Translations under genes and position numbers: made by a program
Shown here: positions 1 to 9,368 of the stretch, one piece after another
Layout: each line of letters starts with the position of its first letter
Numbering within the stretch: position 1 is the first letter of the stretch
Origin: Hyphomicrobiales bacterium
Lineage (GTDB): Bacteria; Pseudomonadota; Alphaproteobacteria; Rhizobiales; Beijerinckiaceae
Direction of reading: 5' to 3'
Assembly: GCA_027489955.1 (NCBI GenBank)
Contig: JAIXYZ010000007.1
Span: 1-64,000, forward strand
DNA length: 64,000 bases
Notes under the pieces: generated by a model
The model's database searches: none
What the model was told of the DNA's origin: nothing
What the model saw: only the letters and a program-made list of their open reading frames with translations

Positions 1-542
1 CGGTGGAGACCCGCCCGGTCAAGCAGGGCTCGGCCGACGACGCGGCCTACCTCATGAAGAACGCCGGCAAGGTCATCATCGTGCCCGGCTACGGCATGGC
101 GGTGGCGCAGGCCCAGCACGCCCTGCGCGAAATGGCCGATCGCCTGAAGGCGGAAGGCGTCGAGGTGAAGTACGCCATCCACCCGGTGGCCGGCCGCATG
201 CCCGGCCACATGAACGTGCTGCTGGCCGAAGCCAACGTGCCCTATGACGAGGTCTTCGAGCTGGAGGACATCAACTCCGAGTTCGCCCAGGCCGACGTCG
301 CCTTCGTCATCGGCGCCAACGACGTGACGAACCCCGCGGCCAAGACCGACCCGGCTTCGCCCATCTTCGGCATGCCGATCCTGGACGTCGAGAAGGCCAA
401 GACCGTGCTGTTCATCAAGCGCGGCATGGGTTCAGGCTATGCGGGCGTGGAGAACGAGCTGTTCTTCAAGGACAACACGATGATGCTCTTCGCCGACGCC
501 AAGAAGATGGTCGAGGACATCGTCAAGGCGCTCGCCCACTAG
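1..542 (+). CDS. pntB: NAD(P) transhydrogenase subunit beta, C-terminal part
   Basis: The proton-translocating transhydrogenase transfers hydride between NADH and NADP+ at the inner membrane. Only the last 180 or so residues are present; the gene begins before the window, so the apparent GTG near base 3 is just an internal codon. What remains is the soluble NADP(H)-binding domain III. The dinucleotide-fold loop [10 protein letters not shown], the segment [13 protein letters not shown] and the motif [10 protein letters not shown] are all readable, and the protein ends in a normal TAG. An intrinsic terminator follows within 40 bases, so this is the last gene of its operon. The membrane domain II and the alpha subunits lie outside the window. 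Confidence 0.95.
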   Translation, partial: VETRPVKQGSADDAAYLMKNAGKVIIVPGYGMAVAQAQHALREMADRLKAEGVEVKYAIHPVAGRMPGHMNVLLAEANVPYDEVFELEDINSEFAQADVAFVIGANDVTNPAAKTDPASPIFGMPILDVEKAKTVLFIKRGMGSGYAGVENELFFKDNTMMLFADAKKMVEDIVKALAH

Positions 543-576
543 GCGATCGCGCGGTCCCACGATCCTGAGAACGACG

Positions 577-603
577 CGGCGGGGCGACGAGCCCCGCCGT
601 TTT
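577..603 (+). terminator. intrinsic terminator after pntB
   Basis: A perfect 9-bp GC stem (CGGCGGGGC / GCCCCGCCG) with a 5-base loop is followed by TTTT. It starts 34 bases after the pntB stop and separates that operon from the response-regulator gene. Confidence 0.8.
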
Positions 604-743
604 CGTTGGCGCCCCCGGCCCCGCGCGGTTGCGTTAACAGCGGCTTTACGTTTGTCGCGCAGCATCGCCCCGAAACGAAACAGTGCCGGTCCCCGAGTCG
701 CATGCGGCCGGCCTGTTTCGCGATCCTTCTCAAGGAATTGCGC

Positions 744-2231
744 ATGACGGGGACGATTCTCATCGCCGACGACGATCCGGTCCAGCGCCGGCTGCTCGAG
801 GCGATGATCCGCCGCTTCGGCTACGAGCCCATCGTGGTGGAGAGCGGCGAGGACGCTCTGGCCAGGCTCACCGCTCCCGGCGGCGCGGCCATCGATCTCG
901 TGATCCTCGATCTCGTCATGCCGGGCCTTGGCGGCATGGGTGCGCTCGCGGCCCTGCGCGAGGCGGGGATCGGCAAGCCCGTGATCGTCCAGACCGCCAA
1001 CGGCTCCATCGACGCGGTGGTCGGCGCCATGCGCGCCGGCGCCGTCGACTTCGTGGTGAAGCCCGTGGGCGCGGAGCGCTTGCAGGTGTCGATCAAGAAC
1101 GCCCTGAAGGTCGGCGCGCTGGAGAGCGAGATCCGCCGCATCAACCACCGGGTCTCCGGCACGCTGGCCTTCCGCGACCTCGTCACGCGCAGCGGCGACA
1201 TGTCCCGCGCCATCCGCCTCGCGGAACGGGCGGCCAGGTCCTCGATCCCTATCCTGATCGAGGGCGAATCCGGCGTCGGCAAGGAAGTCCTGGCCCGCGC
1301 GGTGCAGGGTTCCTCGGAGCGGCGCGGCAAGCCCTTCGTCACGGTCAATTGCGGCGCGATTCCCGAGAACCTCGTGGAATCGACCCTGTTCGGCCACGAG
1401 AAGGGGGCGTTCACCGGCGCCACCGAGAAGCATGCCGGCAAGTTCGTGGAGGCCAATGGCGGCACGCTCTTCCTCGACGAGATCGGGGAACTGCCGCTGG
1501 AGGCGCAGGTCAAGCTCCTGCGCGCCATCCAGGAGGGAGAGGTCGACCCGGTCGGCGGCCGCAGGCCCGTCAAGGTCGATATCCGCATCATCTCGGCGAC
1601 GAACCGCAGCCTGCTCGACCTCGTCAAGCAGGGCCGGTTCCGCGAGGACCTATACTACCGCCTGAACGTCTTCCCCATCACCGTGCCGCCCCTGCGCTAT
1701 CGGCAGGAGGACATCCCCGATCTATGCCGCGCCTTCGTCGCGCGCTTCGCCGCCGAGGAAGGGCGCAAGATCCGCGGCATCAGCGCCGAGGCCCTCGCCT
1801 TGCTGACCCGGTATCCTTGGCCCGGCAACGTGCGGCAGCTGGAGAACGCCATCTTCCGCGCCGTCGTGCTGGCGGACGGCGATGAGCTGACCGTGGCCGA
1901 ATTCCCGCAGATCGCGGCCCAGGTGGACGGTTTCGACGTGCGAATCCCGCCGGCCCCGTCTCCCGCCGAGCTGCCCGCCGCCGACGCGCCGCGGGAGATC
2001 GTGCGCGTCGAGGTCCGCGATCCCGACGCGCTGGTCCTCACCGACGGACGGGGCGACGTGCGCACCCTGGAGGAGATCGAGGCGGACATCATCCGCTTCG
2101 CCCTGCGCCATTATCGCGGCCACATGTCGGAGGTGTCTCGCAAGCTGAAGATCGGCCGCTCGACGCTGTACCGGAAGCTCAAGGATCTCGGCCTCGACGA
2201 AGGCCTGGCGTCCGACAGCGACGCCGCATGA
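744..2231 (+). CDS. sigma-54-dependent response regulator (NtrC family)
   Basis: This 495-residue transcriptional activator has three domains. A receiver domain (about 1-120) has acidic residues D10/D11, phospho-acceptor D56 and K106. An AAA+ domain (about 145-385) has Walker A GESGVGKE near 174, the sigma-54 contact loop GAFTGA at 221-226 and Walker B LFLDE near 242-246. A Fis-type helix-turn-helix lies at about 445-485. The ATG at 744 is preferred because AAGGAA lies seven bases upstream and the receiver domain begins immediately; the open frame extends further upstream without a domain. No histidine kinase is adjacent, so the input signal is unknown. The intact GAFTGA loop predicts activation of sigma-54 promoters. 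The two downstream genes act on the cell wall, but nothing here shows they are its targets. Confidence 0.9.
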   Translation: MTGTILIADDDPVQRRLLEAMIRRFGYEPIVVESGEDALARLTAPGGAAIDLVILDLVMPGLGGMGALAALREAGIGKPVIVQTANGSIDAVVGAMRAGAVDFVVKPVGAERLQVSIKNALKVGALESEIRRINHRVSGTLAFRDLVTRSGDMSRAIRLAERAARSSIPILIEGESGVGKEVLARAVQGSSERRGKPFVTVNCGAIPENLVESTLFGHEKGAFTGATEKHAGKFVEANGGTLFLDEIGELPLEAQVKLLRAIQEGEVDPVGGRRPVKVDIRIISATNRSLLDLVKQGRFREDLYYRLNVFPITVPPLRYRQEDIPDLCRAFVARFAAEEGRKIRGISAEALALLTRYPWPGNVRQLENAIFRAVVLADGDELTVAEFPQIAAQVDGFDVRIPPAPSPAELPAADAPREIVRVEVRDPDALVLTDGRGDVRTLEEIEADIIRFALRHYRGHMSEVSRKLKIGRSTLYRKLKDLGLDEGLASDSDAA

Positions 2232-2334
2232 GCCGCGCGTCTCAGGTCATGTGCGCCATCGCACCGCAGCGCCTTTTCTCCGTCACGACACTCTGCGACG
2301 ACAGGTCTCGTGGCCGCGCCGGGAGGGTCTGGTC

Positions 2335-4128
2335 ATGAGAACCTACGAGGCGGACTGGACCGTCCGGAGCGTGCAGGCGATGCCATCGGGAGAGCGATTC
2401 AGGCGGTTCAGGCGCCGCGTGCGGGAAGGGTTCGGCATCCTGGCGCTCGCGCTCGCGCTCGCCACCGGATCGCAGGCTCAGGACGCCGCGCCGGTCCCGC
2501 TGCCGCCCGAGGCGCCCGTCGACCTCACCTTCCACGACGGCGACTTCACGCTGCCGCAGCTCGCCCTCCCCGCGTTCCCGGTCTTCGACGCCCCTGCACA
2601 GCCCAGGATGGCAGAGCGGGTCCTGACGGTCCCCGCTCCGCCCGATATCGCGGCTGCCGTCGGCGAGAGCCTGAAAGTCCTGCCGCTCGCCCAGCGCATC
2701 GAGGCGCGCCTCGGCGCGAACGATGCCGCCTGGCCGAGCCGCCTGCCCAAGCGCGAGCGGGAAGCCGTCGCCGCCTTCTATGCCGCCCGTTCCCATGCGC
2801 CCATCTGGATCGCCGATGGCAGGTTCCGGCCCGAGGCCGCCCATTTGCTGGACCGGCTGGGCCGGGCCGCGGAAGACGCCCTCTCCCCGTCGGACTACCT
2901 CGCCCCGCGTATCGACGTCCTGCCGCCCGGCGGCGGCCTCGACGTGCTTGCCGATGCGGATATCCGCCTGTCGGCCCTTGCGGTGCTCTATGCGCGCGAT
3001 GCCCGCGGCGGCCGGCTCGATCCCGTGCGGCTCTCCAACCTCATCACGCCCGAGCTGAAGCTCCCCGCCGCGGCCGACGTCCTCGAGGCGCTTGCCGGCA
3101 GCGGCCGGCCGGGCGACGTGCTCGCAGGATTCAACCCGCCGCATCCCGGCTATCGCGCGCTGAAGGCCACCCTGGCGGACATCCGCTCCCGCCGCCCGGA
3201 CACCCCGGTCGCCGTGCCCCGCGGACGGGCGCTGAAGGTCGGCATGAGCGATCCGCGCGTTCCCCTCGTGCGCGCCCGCTTCGGCCTCGGCCCCGCGGAG
3301 GACGACGAGAAGCTCTATGACGAACGGGTGGCCTCAGCCGTCGCCGACTTCCAGAAGAAGAACGGCCTGCCCGCCTCGGGCATCCTGACCGATCGCACCG
3401 TGTCGCTCCTGTCGGGCGCGCCGGCGCCGAGCGAAGCGCGGATCGTCGCCAACATGGAGCGGTGGCGCTGGCTTCCCGAGGATCTCGGCGCGCGGCACAT
3501 CATCGTCAACATCCCGGAATTCGCGCTGCGCCTGGTGGAGGACGGCGAAGTCCGCCACACCGCCCGCGTCATCGTCGGCAAGGTCGACACGCCGACCCCG
3601 ATCTTCTCCGACGAGATGGAGTTCGCGGTCATAAATCCGTCCTGGTACATCCCGCCCTCGATCATGAAGAACGAGATCCTGCCGGGCCTTGCCCGCGACC
3701 CGAACTATGCCGCAGCGCGCGGCTACGAGGTCGTGCGGCGCGGGGACCGGATCTCCGTCCGCCAGCCGCCGGGCGAGCGCAACGCCCTCGGCTTCATCAA
3801 GTTCATGTTCCCGAACCGCCACGCGGTCTACATCCACGACACGCCCAACCGGAAGCTGTTTGGTGCCGAGCGCCGCGCGTTCAGCCATGGCTGCGTGCGC
3901 GTTGACCAGCCGTTCCGCCTGGCGGACTTCGTGTTCGGCGAGACCTGGAGCGAGCCCCGCCTCAAGGCCCTGATCGGCAAGGGCGAGCGCACCATTCGCC
4001 TGCCCAGGCCGCTGCCGGTGCACCTGGTCTATTTCACGCTCGAGCAGCGGGACGGCGTCCTGCGCGGCCGGGACGACCTCTACGGCGTCGACGGCAAGAT
4101 CGCCGAGGCCCTCGGCCTTCGCGGCTGA
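2335..4128 (+). CDS. L,D-transpeptidase, YcbB-like (secreted, murein cross-linking)
   Basis: The predicted product is 597 residues. An arginine-rich start and a hydrophobic segment ending near ATGSQAQ suggest export to the periplasm. A peptidoglycan-binding domain lies in the middle (SDPRVPLVRARFGL through LPASGILTDRTVSLL). The YkuD catalytic domain follows, with the His of YIHDTPN and the signature SHGCVRV, whose Cys is about residue 520. YcbB-type enzymes form 3-3 meso-DAP cross-links in peptidoglycan. The ATG at 2335 follows a GGGAGGG Shine-Dalgarno; a second in-frame ATG at 2380 would give a more typical signal peptide, so the exact start is uncertain. The next gene also encodes a wall-active protein. 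Confidence 0.88.
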   Translation: MRTYEADWTVRSVQAMPSGERFRRFRRRVREGFGILALALALATGSQAQDAAPVPLPPEAPVDLTFHDGDFTLPQLALPAFPVFDAPAQPRMAERVLTVPAPPDIAAAVGESLKVLPLAQRIEARLGANDAAWPSRLPKREREAVAAFYAARSHAPIWIADGRFRPEAAHLLDRLGRAAEDALSPSDYLAPRIDVLPPGGGLDVLADADIRLSALAVLYARDARGGRLDPVRLSNLITPELKLPAAADVLEALAGSGRPGDVLAGFNPPHPGYRALKATLADIRSRRPDTPVAVPRGRALKVGMSDPRVPLVRARFGLGPAEDDEKLYDERVASAVADFQKKNGLPASGILTDRTVSLLSGAPAPSEARIVANMERWRWLPEDLGARHIIVNIPEFALRLVEDGEVRHTARVIVGKVDTPTPIFSDEMEFAVINPSWYIPPSIMKNEILPGLARDPNYAAARGYEVVRRGDRISVRQPPGERNALGFIKFMFPNRHAVYIHDTPNRKLFGAERRAFSHGCVRVDQPFRLADFVFGETWSEPRLKALIGKGERTIRLPRPLPVHLVYFTLEQRDGVLRGRDDLYGVDGKIAEALGLRG

Positions 4129-4309
4129 ACCGAGGCGGATGGCGCTTTTTCGCCCCATTGTTGATATGTAACCGCCGCGCTTGCCGCGCTGGCGGAGCCG
4201 GGCTTAACCTCGCGTTCACGCTTGCCGGTAAGATTCTGTTGAGATTCGGGGTCGTCCCGCGGTGCTGCCGCCGGGCCGATCTCCACCCCTCTCAAGGACG
4301 AGCCGCCCC

Positions 4310-6106
4310 TTGCCGCATCCGCGCGCCAGCGACGACTTCGCGAACGTTGACATCCCCCGGGATGCGGCGGGCGAAGCGTCTCCCCGCCGTCGCATCGGCC
4401 GCGGCGCACCCGTCGCCCTCGCCCTGTCCGCGATCATCGTCGTCTCGTTCACGGCGCCGCTGCAGAACGCGGTGGCCAACGGCGACACCCGCACGCTGTC
4501 CATCGTCCACACGCACACGAAGGAGGCCGCGACGGTCACCTTCAAGCGCAACGGCGTCTACGACCGCGAGGCGCTGAAGAAGCTCAACTGGCTGCTGCGC
4601 GACTGGCGCCGCGACGAGCCGACGGACATGGACCCGAAGCTCTTCGACATCGTCTGGGCGGTCCACCGCGACGTCGGCGCGTCCGAGCCGGTCCATGTCG
4701 TGTCGGCCTATCGCTCACCGCAGACGAATGCCGCGCTCCGCCGCCGTTCCCGCGCGGTCGCCGAGCACAGCCAGCACATGCTCGGCAAGGCGATGGATTT
4801 CTACATCCCCGATGCCGACATGGCGAAGGTACGCGCCATCGGCATGCGCCTGCAGCGCGGCGGCGTCGGCTATTATCCCAATTCCTACAGCCAGTTCGTC
4901 CATCTCGACGCCGGCAGCGTCCGCTCCTGGCCGCGCATGTCCCGCGACCAGCTGACCAGCCTGTTCCCGGACGGCAAGACCGTCCACATCCCGCGCGACG
5001 GCAAGCCGCTGCCCGGCTACGATTTCGCCAAGGCCGAAATCCTGGCCGCCGGCGGACGCGTCGCCGGCGAAATGGTCGCCGATGCCAGCGATGAAGCGCC
5101 GGGCGGCCGGCGCCGCAGCTTCTGGGCCGCCCTGTTCGGCGGGGCGGACGAGGAAGAGGATGCGGAGTTCGTCCGGCCGGCCAGCGGCCGCACCCGCGTC
5201 GCGGCGCTCGGCCCGACGAACAGCGACGACAGCCGGACCTTCTTTCTCAACGAAGGCCGGGTGAGCGAAACGCCGCCGGCGGCCTCCCGCGCTCCGGCTC
5301 CGGCCGCTCCCGTCGCGGCCCAGCCGGAGCCTGCCGAGCCTGCCGCACCGCAGGTCGCCATCGCCCAGGCGCCCCAGCCGGCTCCGTCACCGGCCCCGGC
5401 TCCGGGCGTCGCCCCGCCGCCCCGGCCGCCTGAATTCGCGCGCGTCGCCTCCATCGATCCCGCCGTGGCCCAGCGCACCGGCGCCACCCCGCCGGGCTGG
5501 CAGGCGGGTCCCGCGGGCCAGATCGCCGGCTCTCCGGGAGCTATCGCCATCACGGTCATGCCGGAGCCGCCGCGCCGTCCGGGCGACCAGGCCCCGACCG
5601 GGACGAGCGTCGCCATGCCCGAGCCGCCGCGGCGCCCCTCGGAACTCGCCACCCTGGATTCGGCCGGGCTGCTGCGCCTGTCCGGCACCGGCGAGCAGGC
5701 CCTGCCGCCGGCCGTGGCGGCCTATGCCGTCGTGGCCCATCCGGTGCCGCCGCCGCGCCCGGTCGAGATCGCCTCGCTCCAGCCGATCGTCCCGGCCGCC
5801 CCGCCGGCCCCAGCGCCCGTCCACACCGCCGCCCTGCCTGCGGCGACGGCGCCAGCCGCGGATCGCCAGGCTCTCGGCCGGCTGTTCGATCAGGCGGCCC
5901 TGGCCGGCCCGGTCGCGCGCCGCGACAAGGTGGCGACGGTCAGCGCGACCCATCGCGGCCAGGCGGCGCCCATCGCGCCCACCGTGTCGGCTCCGCCGCA
6001 GGAAATCGTTGCCGGGCGCTTCTCGCCCGGAGCCGGCGCCGTCCAGGCCGGGTTCCGCGGCAAGCTGGTCGCACCGATGGCGGTCGTGCGCTTCACCGCC
6101 CCTTGA
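4310..6106 (+). CDS. DUF882/peptidase M15-like protein with long proline-rich tail
   Basis: The N-terminal 250 residues match the DUF882 (YcbK-like) murein peptidase fold. They contain an uncleaved signal/anchor (VALALSAIIVVSFTAPL) and then the metal-site motifs HSQHMLGKAMDF and QFVHLDAG (His, Asp, His ligands of the M15 type). The remaining 330 or so residues are Ala/Pro-rich and of low complexity, with two copies of MPEPPRRP and several related PPPRP blocks; this part looks like a periplasmic spacer. No ATG stands near the domain. I chose the TTG at 4310, which has AAGGA 11 bases upstream, giving 598 residues; a CTG/ATG further upstream (4262) lacks a ribosome site. Together with the preceding L,D-transpeptidase it suggests a role in cell-wall remodelling. 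Confidence 0.75.
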   Translation: MPHPRASDDFANVDIPRDAAGEASPRRRIGRGAPVALALSAIIVVSFTAPLQNAVANGDTRTLSIVHTHTKEAATVTFKRNGVYDREALKKLNWLLRDWRRDEPTDMDPKLFDIVWAVHRDVGASEPVHVVSAYRSPQTNAALRRRSRAVAEHSQHMLGKAMDFYIPDADMAKVRAIGMRLQRGGVGYYPNSYSQFVHLDAGSVRSWPRMSRDQLTSLFPDGKTVHIPRDGKPLPGYDFAKAEILAAGGRVAGEMVADASDEAPGGRRRSFWAALFGGADEEEDAEFVRPASGRTRVAALGPTNSDDSRTFFLNEGRVSETPPAASRAPAPAAPVAAQPEPAEPAAPQVAIAQAPQPAPSPAPAPGVAPPPRPPEFARVASIDPAVAQRTGATPPGWQAGPAGQIAGSPGAIAITVMPEPPRRPGDQAPTGTSVAMPEPPRRPSELATLDSAGLLRLSGTGEQALPPAVAAYAVVAHPVPPPRPVEIASLQPIVPAAPPAPAPVHTAALPAATAPAADRQALGRLFDQAALAGPVARRDKVATVSATHRGQAAPIAPTVSAPPQEIVAGRFSPGAGAVQAGFRGKLVAPMAVVRFTAP

Positions 6107-6153
6107 GGCGAGGCTGCTACGCTAATCGCCTGGCCTGACGATCCCGCGGGACC

Positions 6154-6396
6154 TCACATGCCGAGCGCTTGCATGTAGAGCTCGAGGATCGCCTCTTCCT
6201 CCTGCCGCTCCGCATGGTCCTTGCGGCGCAGGCTGACGATCTTGCGCAGGACCTTGGTGTCGAAGCCGTTGCCCTTGGCCTCCGCATAGACGTCGCGGAT
6301 ATCGCTGGCGAGCGCAGCCTTCTCCTCTTCGAGGCGCTCGATGCGCTCGATGATGGCCTTCAGCTGGTCTGCGGCGATGGAATCGGTATCGGCCAT
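6154..6396 (-). CDS. gapR: GapR-family DNA-binding protein (DUF2312)
   Basis: This 80-residue protein is a two-helix coiled coil: [21 protein letters not shown], then [29 protein letters not shown], which is the near-invariant DUF2312 core. In Caulobacter, GapR is an AT-preferring nucleoid protein that tracks overtwisted DNA ahead of replication and transcription. The length and the FDTKVLRKI block match the family well. The ATG at 6396 is chosen because the domain begins at once; longer in-frame starts add unrelated residues. It converges with the preceding gene and is divergent from the transporter gene. Confidence 0.92.
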   Translation of the reverse strand: MADTDSIAADQLKAIIERIERLEEEKAALASDIRDVYAEAKGNGFDTKVLRKIVSLRRKDHAERQEEEAILELYMQALGM

Positions 6397-6559
6397 GACG
6401 GGTCCCGTGCGGCTTGTCGTGAATCTGGAGCCGGCCACAAGCCGCATGCAGGCGCATCCGTCAAGGCCGCCGGGGCCACCGGCCGGACGAAACCGGAACC
6501 GGCCGGTGGACACCGGGGACACCGGTGACCGCGGCAGCGAAACGGCTTACCAAGGCCGC

Positions 6560-7510
6560 ATGACCGAACGTGATCGCCGCGCCGCGCCGCCTGTCCTTGA
6601 AGCCGCATCGCGCGCGCCGGCAGCCGCCGAGCCTGCCGGACAGGCCGGCGCGTTCGTCGCCCTGGTGGCAGGGGCCATCGCCATGGGCATCTCGCCCGTT
6701 TTCGTGCGCCTGGCCGAGGTCGGCCCGTTCGCGAGCGCCTTCTGGCGCGTGCTGCTCGCCCTGCCGGTCCTCTATGCCTGGATGCGGATCGAGGAGGCGC
6801 GCCTGCCCGCCGCGCCGCGGCGCATGACGCGGGCGACCCTGCTCGCGGGGCTGGCCTTCGCCGGGGACCTGTTCTTCTGGCATCTCTCCATCGTCAACAC
6901 GACGGTCGCCAACGCGACCTTCTTCGCCACCACCGCGCCGGTCTTCGTCGTGCTGATGACGGTCGTCGCGCTGCGCCGGGCCGTCGCCGGGTCCGTCTAT
7001 GCCGGGCTCGCCCTTTGCCTGGCGGGAGGCGCGGCCCTCATCGGACAGAGCCTCGACATCGATCCCGCCCGCATCCGCGGGGACGTGTTCGGCATCGTCA
7101 CCGCCTTCTTCTTCGCGCTGTACTTCCTCGCGGTCAGCCGGGCGCGCGAGGAGGGATCGGGCGCCGCGGGCGTCACCTTCCGCGCGACCCTCGTCACCGC
7201 GGCCGTCCTGGCCGTCGTGGCGCTGGCCCTGGAGGATCGCATCCTGCCCCTGTCGGTTAAGGGCGCGGCGGCTCTCGTCGCCATGGCGCTCGTCAGCCAT
7301 GCCGGCGGGCAGGGCCTGCTGGCGGTGGCGCTCGGCCGCCTGCCGACCGTCTTCTCCTCGCTCGTGATCTTCCTGGAAGCCGTGGCGGCGGCGATCTTCG
7401 GATGGGTGCTGCTCGGCGAGGCGCTGACGCCGATCCAGGCGGCCGGCGGCGCGCTCATCCTGGCGGGATTGTGGGTCGCGCGGCCCGAACGCGCGGGAGC
7501 CCCGTCATGA
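6560..7510 (+). CDS. DMT-superfamily (EamA) transporter
   Basis: This 316-residue inner-membrane protein is made of two EamA repeats. About ten hydrophobic segments are visible, from FVALVAGAIAMGISPVFVRL to AAGGALILAGLWVA. Family members export metabolites or amino acids, or scavenge them; the substrate cannot be predicted. The ATG at 6560 follows CAAGG and gives the usual family length (about 300). Its TGA overlaps the ATG of the glycerate kinase gene (ATGA), so the two are translationally coupled. Confidence 0.88.
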   Translation: MTERDRRAAPPVLEAASRAPAAAEPAGQAGAFVALVAGAIAMGISPVFVRLAEVGPFASAFWRVLLALPVLYAWMRIEEARLPAAPRRMTRATLLAGLAFAGDLFFWHLSIVNTTVANATFFATTAPVFVVLMTVVALRRAVAGSVYAGLALCLAGGAALIGQSLDIDPARIRGDVFGIVTAFFFALYFLAVSRAREEGSGAAGVTFRATLVTAAVLAVVALALEDRILPLSVKGAAALVAMALVSHAGGQGLLAVALGRLPTVFSSLVIFLEAVAAAIFGWVLLGEALTPIQAAGGALILAGLWVARPERAGAPS

Positions 7511-8790
7511 GGGGCCATCGCGCCGTCCTGGAGCGCATCGTCCGGGCAGGCATCGCCACGGCCCTGCCCGAGACGTGCCTTCCGCCCTTCCTGCCGACGC
7601 CGCCCCGGGACGGGGATGTCATCGTCCTGGCATGCGGCAAGGCGGCCGGCAGCATGGTGGAAGCGGCCGAGAGCTTCTATCTCGATCGCAGGGGTCTTGC
7701 CCCCGAAAGGCTCCGCGGCCTGGCGGTGACGCGCCACGGCCATGCCCGGCCTGCCCGGCGCATCCGGGTCGTCGAGGCCGGGCACCCCATCCCCGATGCG
7801 GCCGGGCTGTCCGCCACCGGCGAGGTCATGGCGCTGGCGCGGGATGCCGGGGCCGGCGACCTCGTCGTCGTGCTCCTGTCCGGCGGCGGTTCCGCGAACT
7901 GGGTCGCACCGGCGGAGCACCTCACGCTGCCCGACAAGCAGGAACTGACCGCGGCCCTGCTGAAGGCCGGCGCCTCCATCGCGGAGGTCAACACCGTCCG
8001 CAAGCATCTCTCGCGGATCAAGGGCGGCCGGCTGGCGGCGCTCGCCTGGCCTGCGCGCGTGGTCACCCTCGCCATTTCCGACGTCGCCGGGGACGAGCCG
8101 TCCGTCATCGCCTCCGGACCGACTGTCGCCGACGTCACCACACTGTCCGATGCCCGTGCGGTCCTGGGGCGGCGGGGCATCCGCGTTCCCGCTGCGGTCG
8201 CGGCCGCTCTGGACGATCCCGCTAACGAGACGCCGAAGCCGGGCGATCCGCGCCTGAAGGGCACGTTCACGATCGTCGCCCGGCCGCTGGCCGCTCTGGA
8301 AGCCATGGCCCGGCAGGCGGCGCAGGCCGGTTTCGAGCCCGTCATCCTGAGCGCCGATATCGAGGGCGAGGCCCGGGTGATCGCTGCCCAGCACGCGAAG
8401 CTGGCGCTCGACCTGCGGCGCTCTGGACGGCGCGCTGCCCTCCTGTCGGGAGGCGAGCTGACCGTCACGGTTCGCGGCGAGGGTCGAGGCGGCCCGAACC
8501 AGGAATATGCGCTTGGCCTCGCGCTGGCGCTGGCGGGCGAGCCCGGCATCCATGCCCTGTCGGCCGACAGCGACGGCAGCGACGGAGGCAGCGGCGACGC
8601 GACCGATCCCGCGGGCGCATTCGTCGACCCGTCCACCCTCGCCCGGGCCGCCGCGGCGGGCCTGCAGGCGGCCGACGCGCTCCAGGCCAACGATTCGACC
8701 GGGTTCTTCGGGCGGCTCGGCGACCTGTATGCGCCTGGTCCGACGCTCACCAACATCAACGACCTGCGGGTGATCCTCGTTTCGCCCTGA
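7507..8790 (+). CDS. glycerate 2-kinase, MOFRL family (TtuD/GckA-like)
   Basis: This 427-residue protein has the DUF4147 N-terminal domain (VIVLACGKAAGSMVEAAE, LLSGGGSANW) and the C-terminal MOFRL domain (GGPNQEYALGLALAL, ADSDGSDGGSGDATDP). Family members phosphorylate D-glycerate to 2-phosphoglycerate, although many are mis-annotated as hydroxypyruvate reductase. The context fits: pyruvate kinase lies two genes downstream, so glycerate could enter lower glycolysis through 2-phosphoglycerate. It starts inside the stop codon of the DMT transporter gene. Confidence 0.88.
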   Translation: MRGHRAVLERIVRAGIATALPETCLPPFLPTPPRDGDVIVLACGKAAGSMVEAAESFYLDRRGLAPERLRGLAVTRHGHARPARRIRVVEAGHPIPDAAGLSATGEVMALARDAGAGDLVVVLLSGGGSANWVAPAEHLTLPDKQELTAALLKAGASIAEVNTVRKHLSRIKGGRLAALAWPARVVTLAISDVAGDEPSVIASGPTVADVTTLSDARAVLGRRGIRVPAAVAAALDDPANETPKPGDPRLKGTFTIVARPLAALEAMARQAAQAGFEPVILSADIEGEARVIAAQHAKLALDLRRSGRRAALLSGGELTVTVRGEGRGGPNQEYALGLALALAGEPGIHALSADSDGSDGGSGDATDPAGAFVDPSTLARAAAAGLQAADALQANDSTGFFGRLGDLYAPGPTLTNINDLRVILVSP

Positions 8791-8837
8791 TCCTGCGGCA
8801 GTTGACGCCGCTTCCATCGGCGTGTTGAGACTGCCAA

Positions 8838-9338
8838 ATGCTTCGCGCGGCACACGAATCCCGAAACGCGGCGGGGGAGTCGCCCGCTCCGCGACAGTCG
8901 GGGCTGCGCCTCCTGCCCGTTGTCCTGGCCCTCGCCGCCTTCGCGGGCGCGATGGCGGCCGCCGCGCCCGCCCGGGCGGAATTGCGTCTGTGCAACGGCA
9001 CGTCGAGCCGCGTCGGCATCGCCATCGGCTATCGGGACGCGCAGGGCTGGGTCACCGAAGGCTGGTGGAACGTGGCGCCCAAGGGCTGCGAGACCATCGT
9101 GCCCGGCACGCTCGGCTCGCGATTCTACTATGTCCACGCCGTCGACTACGACCGGGGCGGCCAGTGGGCCGGCACCGCGATGATGTGCACCCGGGACCGG
9201 GAGTTCACGATCCGCGGTTTCGAGGACTGCCTGGCAAGGGGGTATGACCGTTCGCCTTTCTTCGAGGTGGACACGGGCGAGCAACGCACATGGACTGTGC
9301 AGCTGACCGACAACCGCTCGCAGGAGCCCCGCCCATGA
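8838..9338 (+). CDS. DUF1036 domain secreted protein
   Basis: This 166-residue protein has a signal-type hydrophobic segment (LLPVVLALAAFAGAMAAAAPARA) and then the complete DUF1036 domain, recognisable by ELRLCNGTSSRVGIAIGYRD, WVTEGWWNVAPKGCETI and the paired Cys residues of MMCTRD and FEDCLARGY. DUF1036 proteins are alphaproteobacterial, of unknown function, and usually lie beside pyruvate kinase, as here. The four conserved Cys suggest disulfides in the periplasm. Confidence 0.88.
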   Translation: MLRAAHESRNAAGESPAPRQSGLRLLPVVLALAAFAGAMAAAAPARAELRLCNGTSSRVGIAIGYRDAQGWVTEGWWNVAPKGCETIVPGTLGSRFYYVHAVDYDRGGQWAGTAMMCTRDREFTIRGFEDCLARGYDRSPFFEVDTGEQRTWTVQLTDNRSQEPRP

Positions 9339-9368
9339 ACAGGAACCGCTCATGAAGAGGACCCGGCC

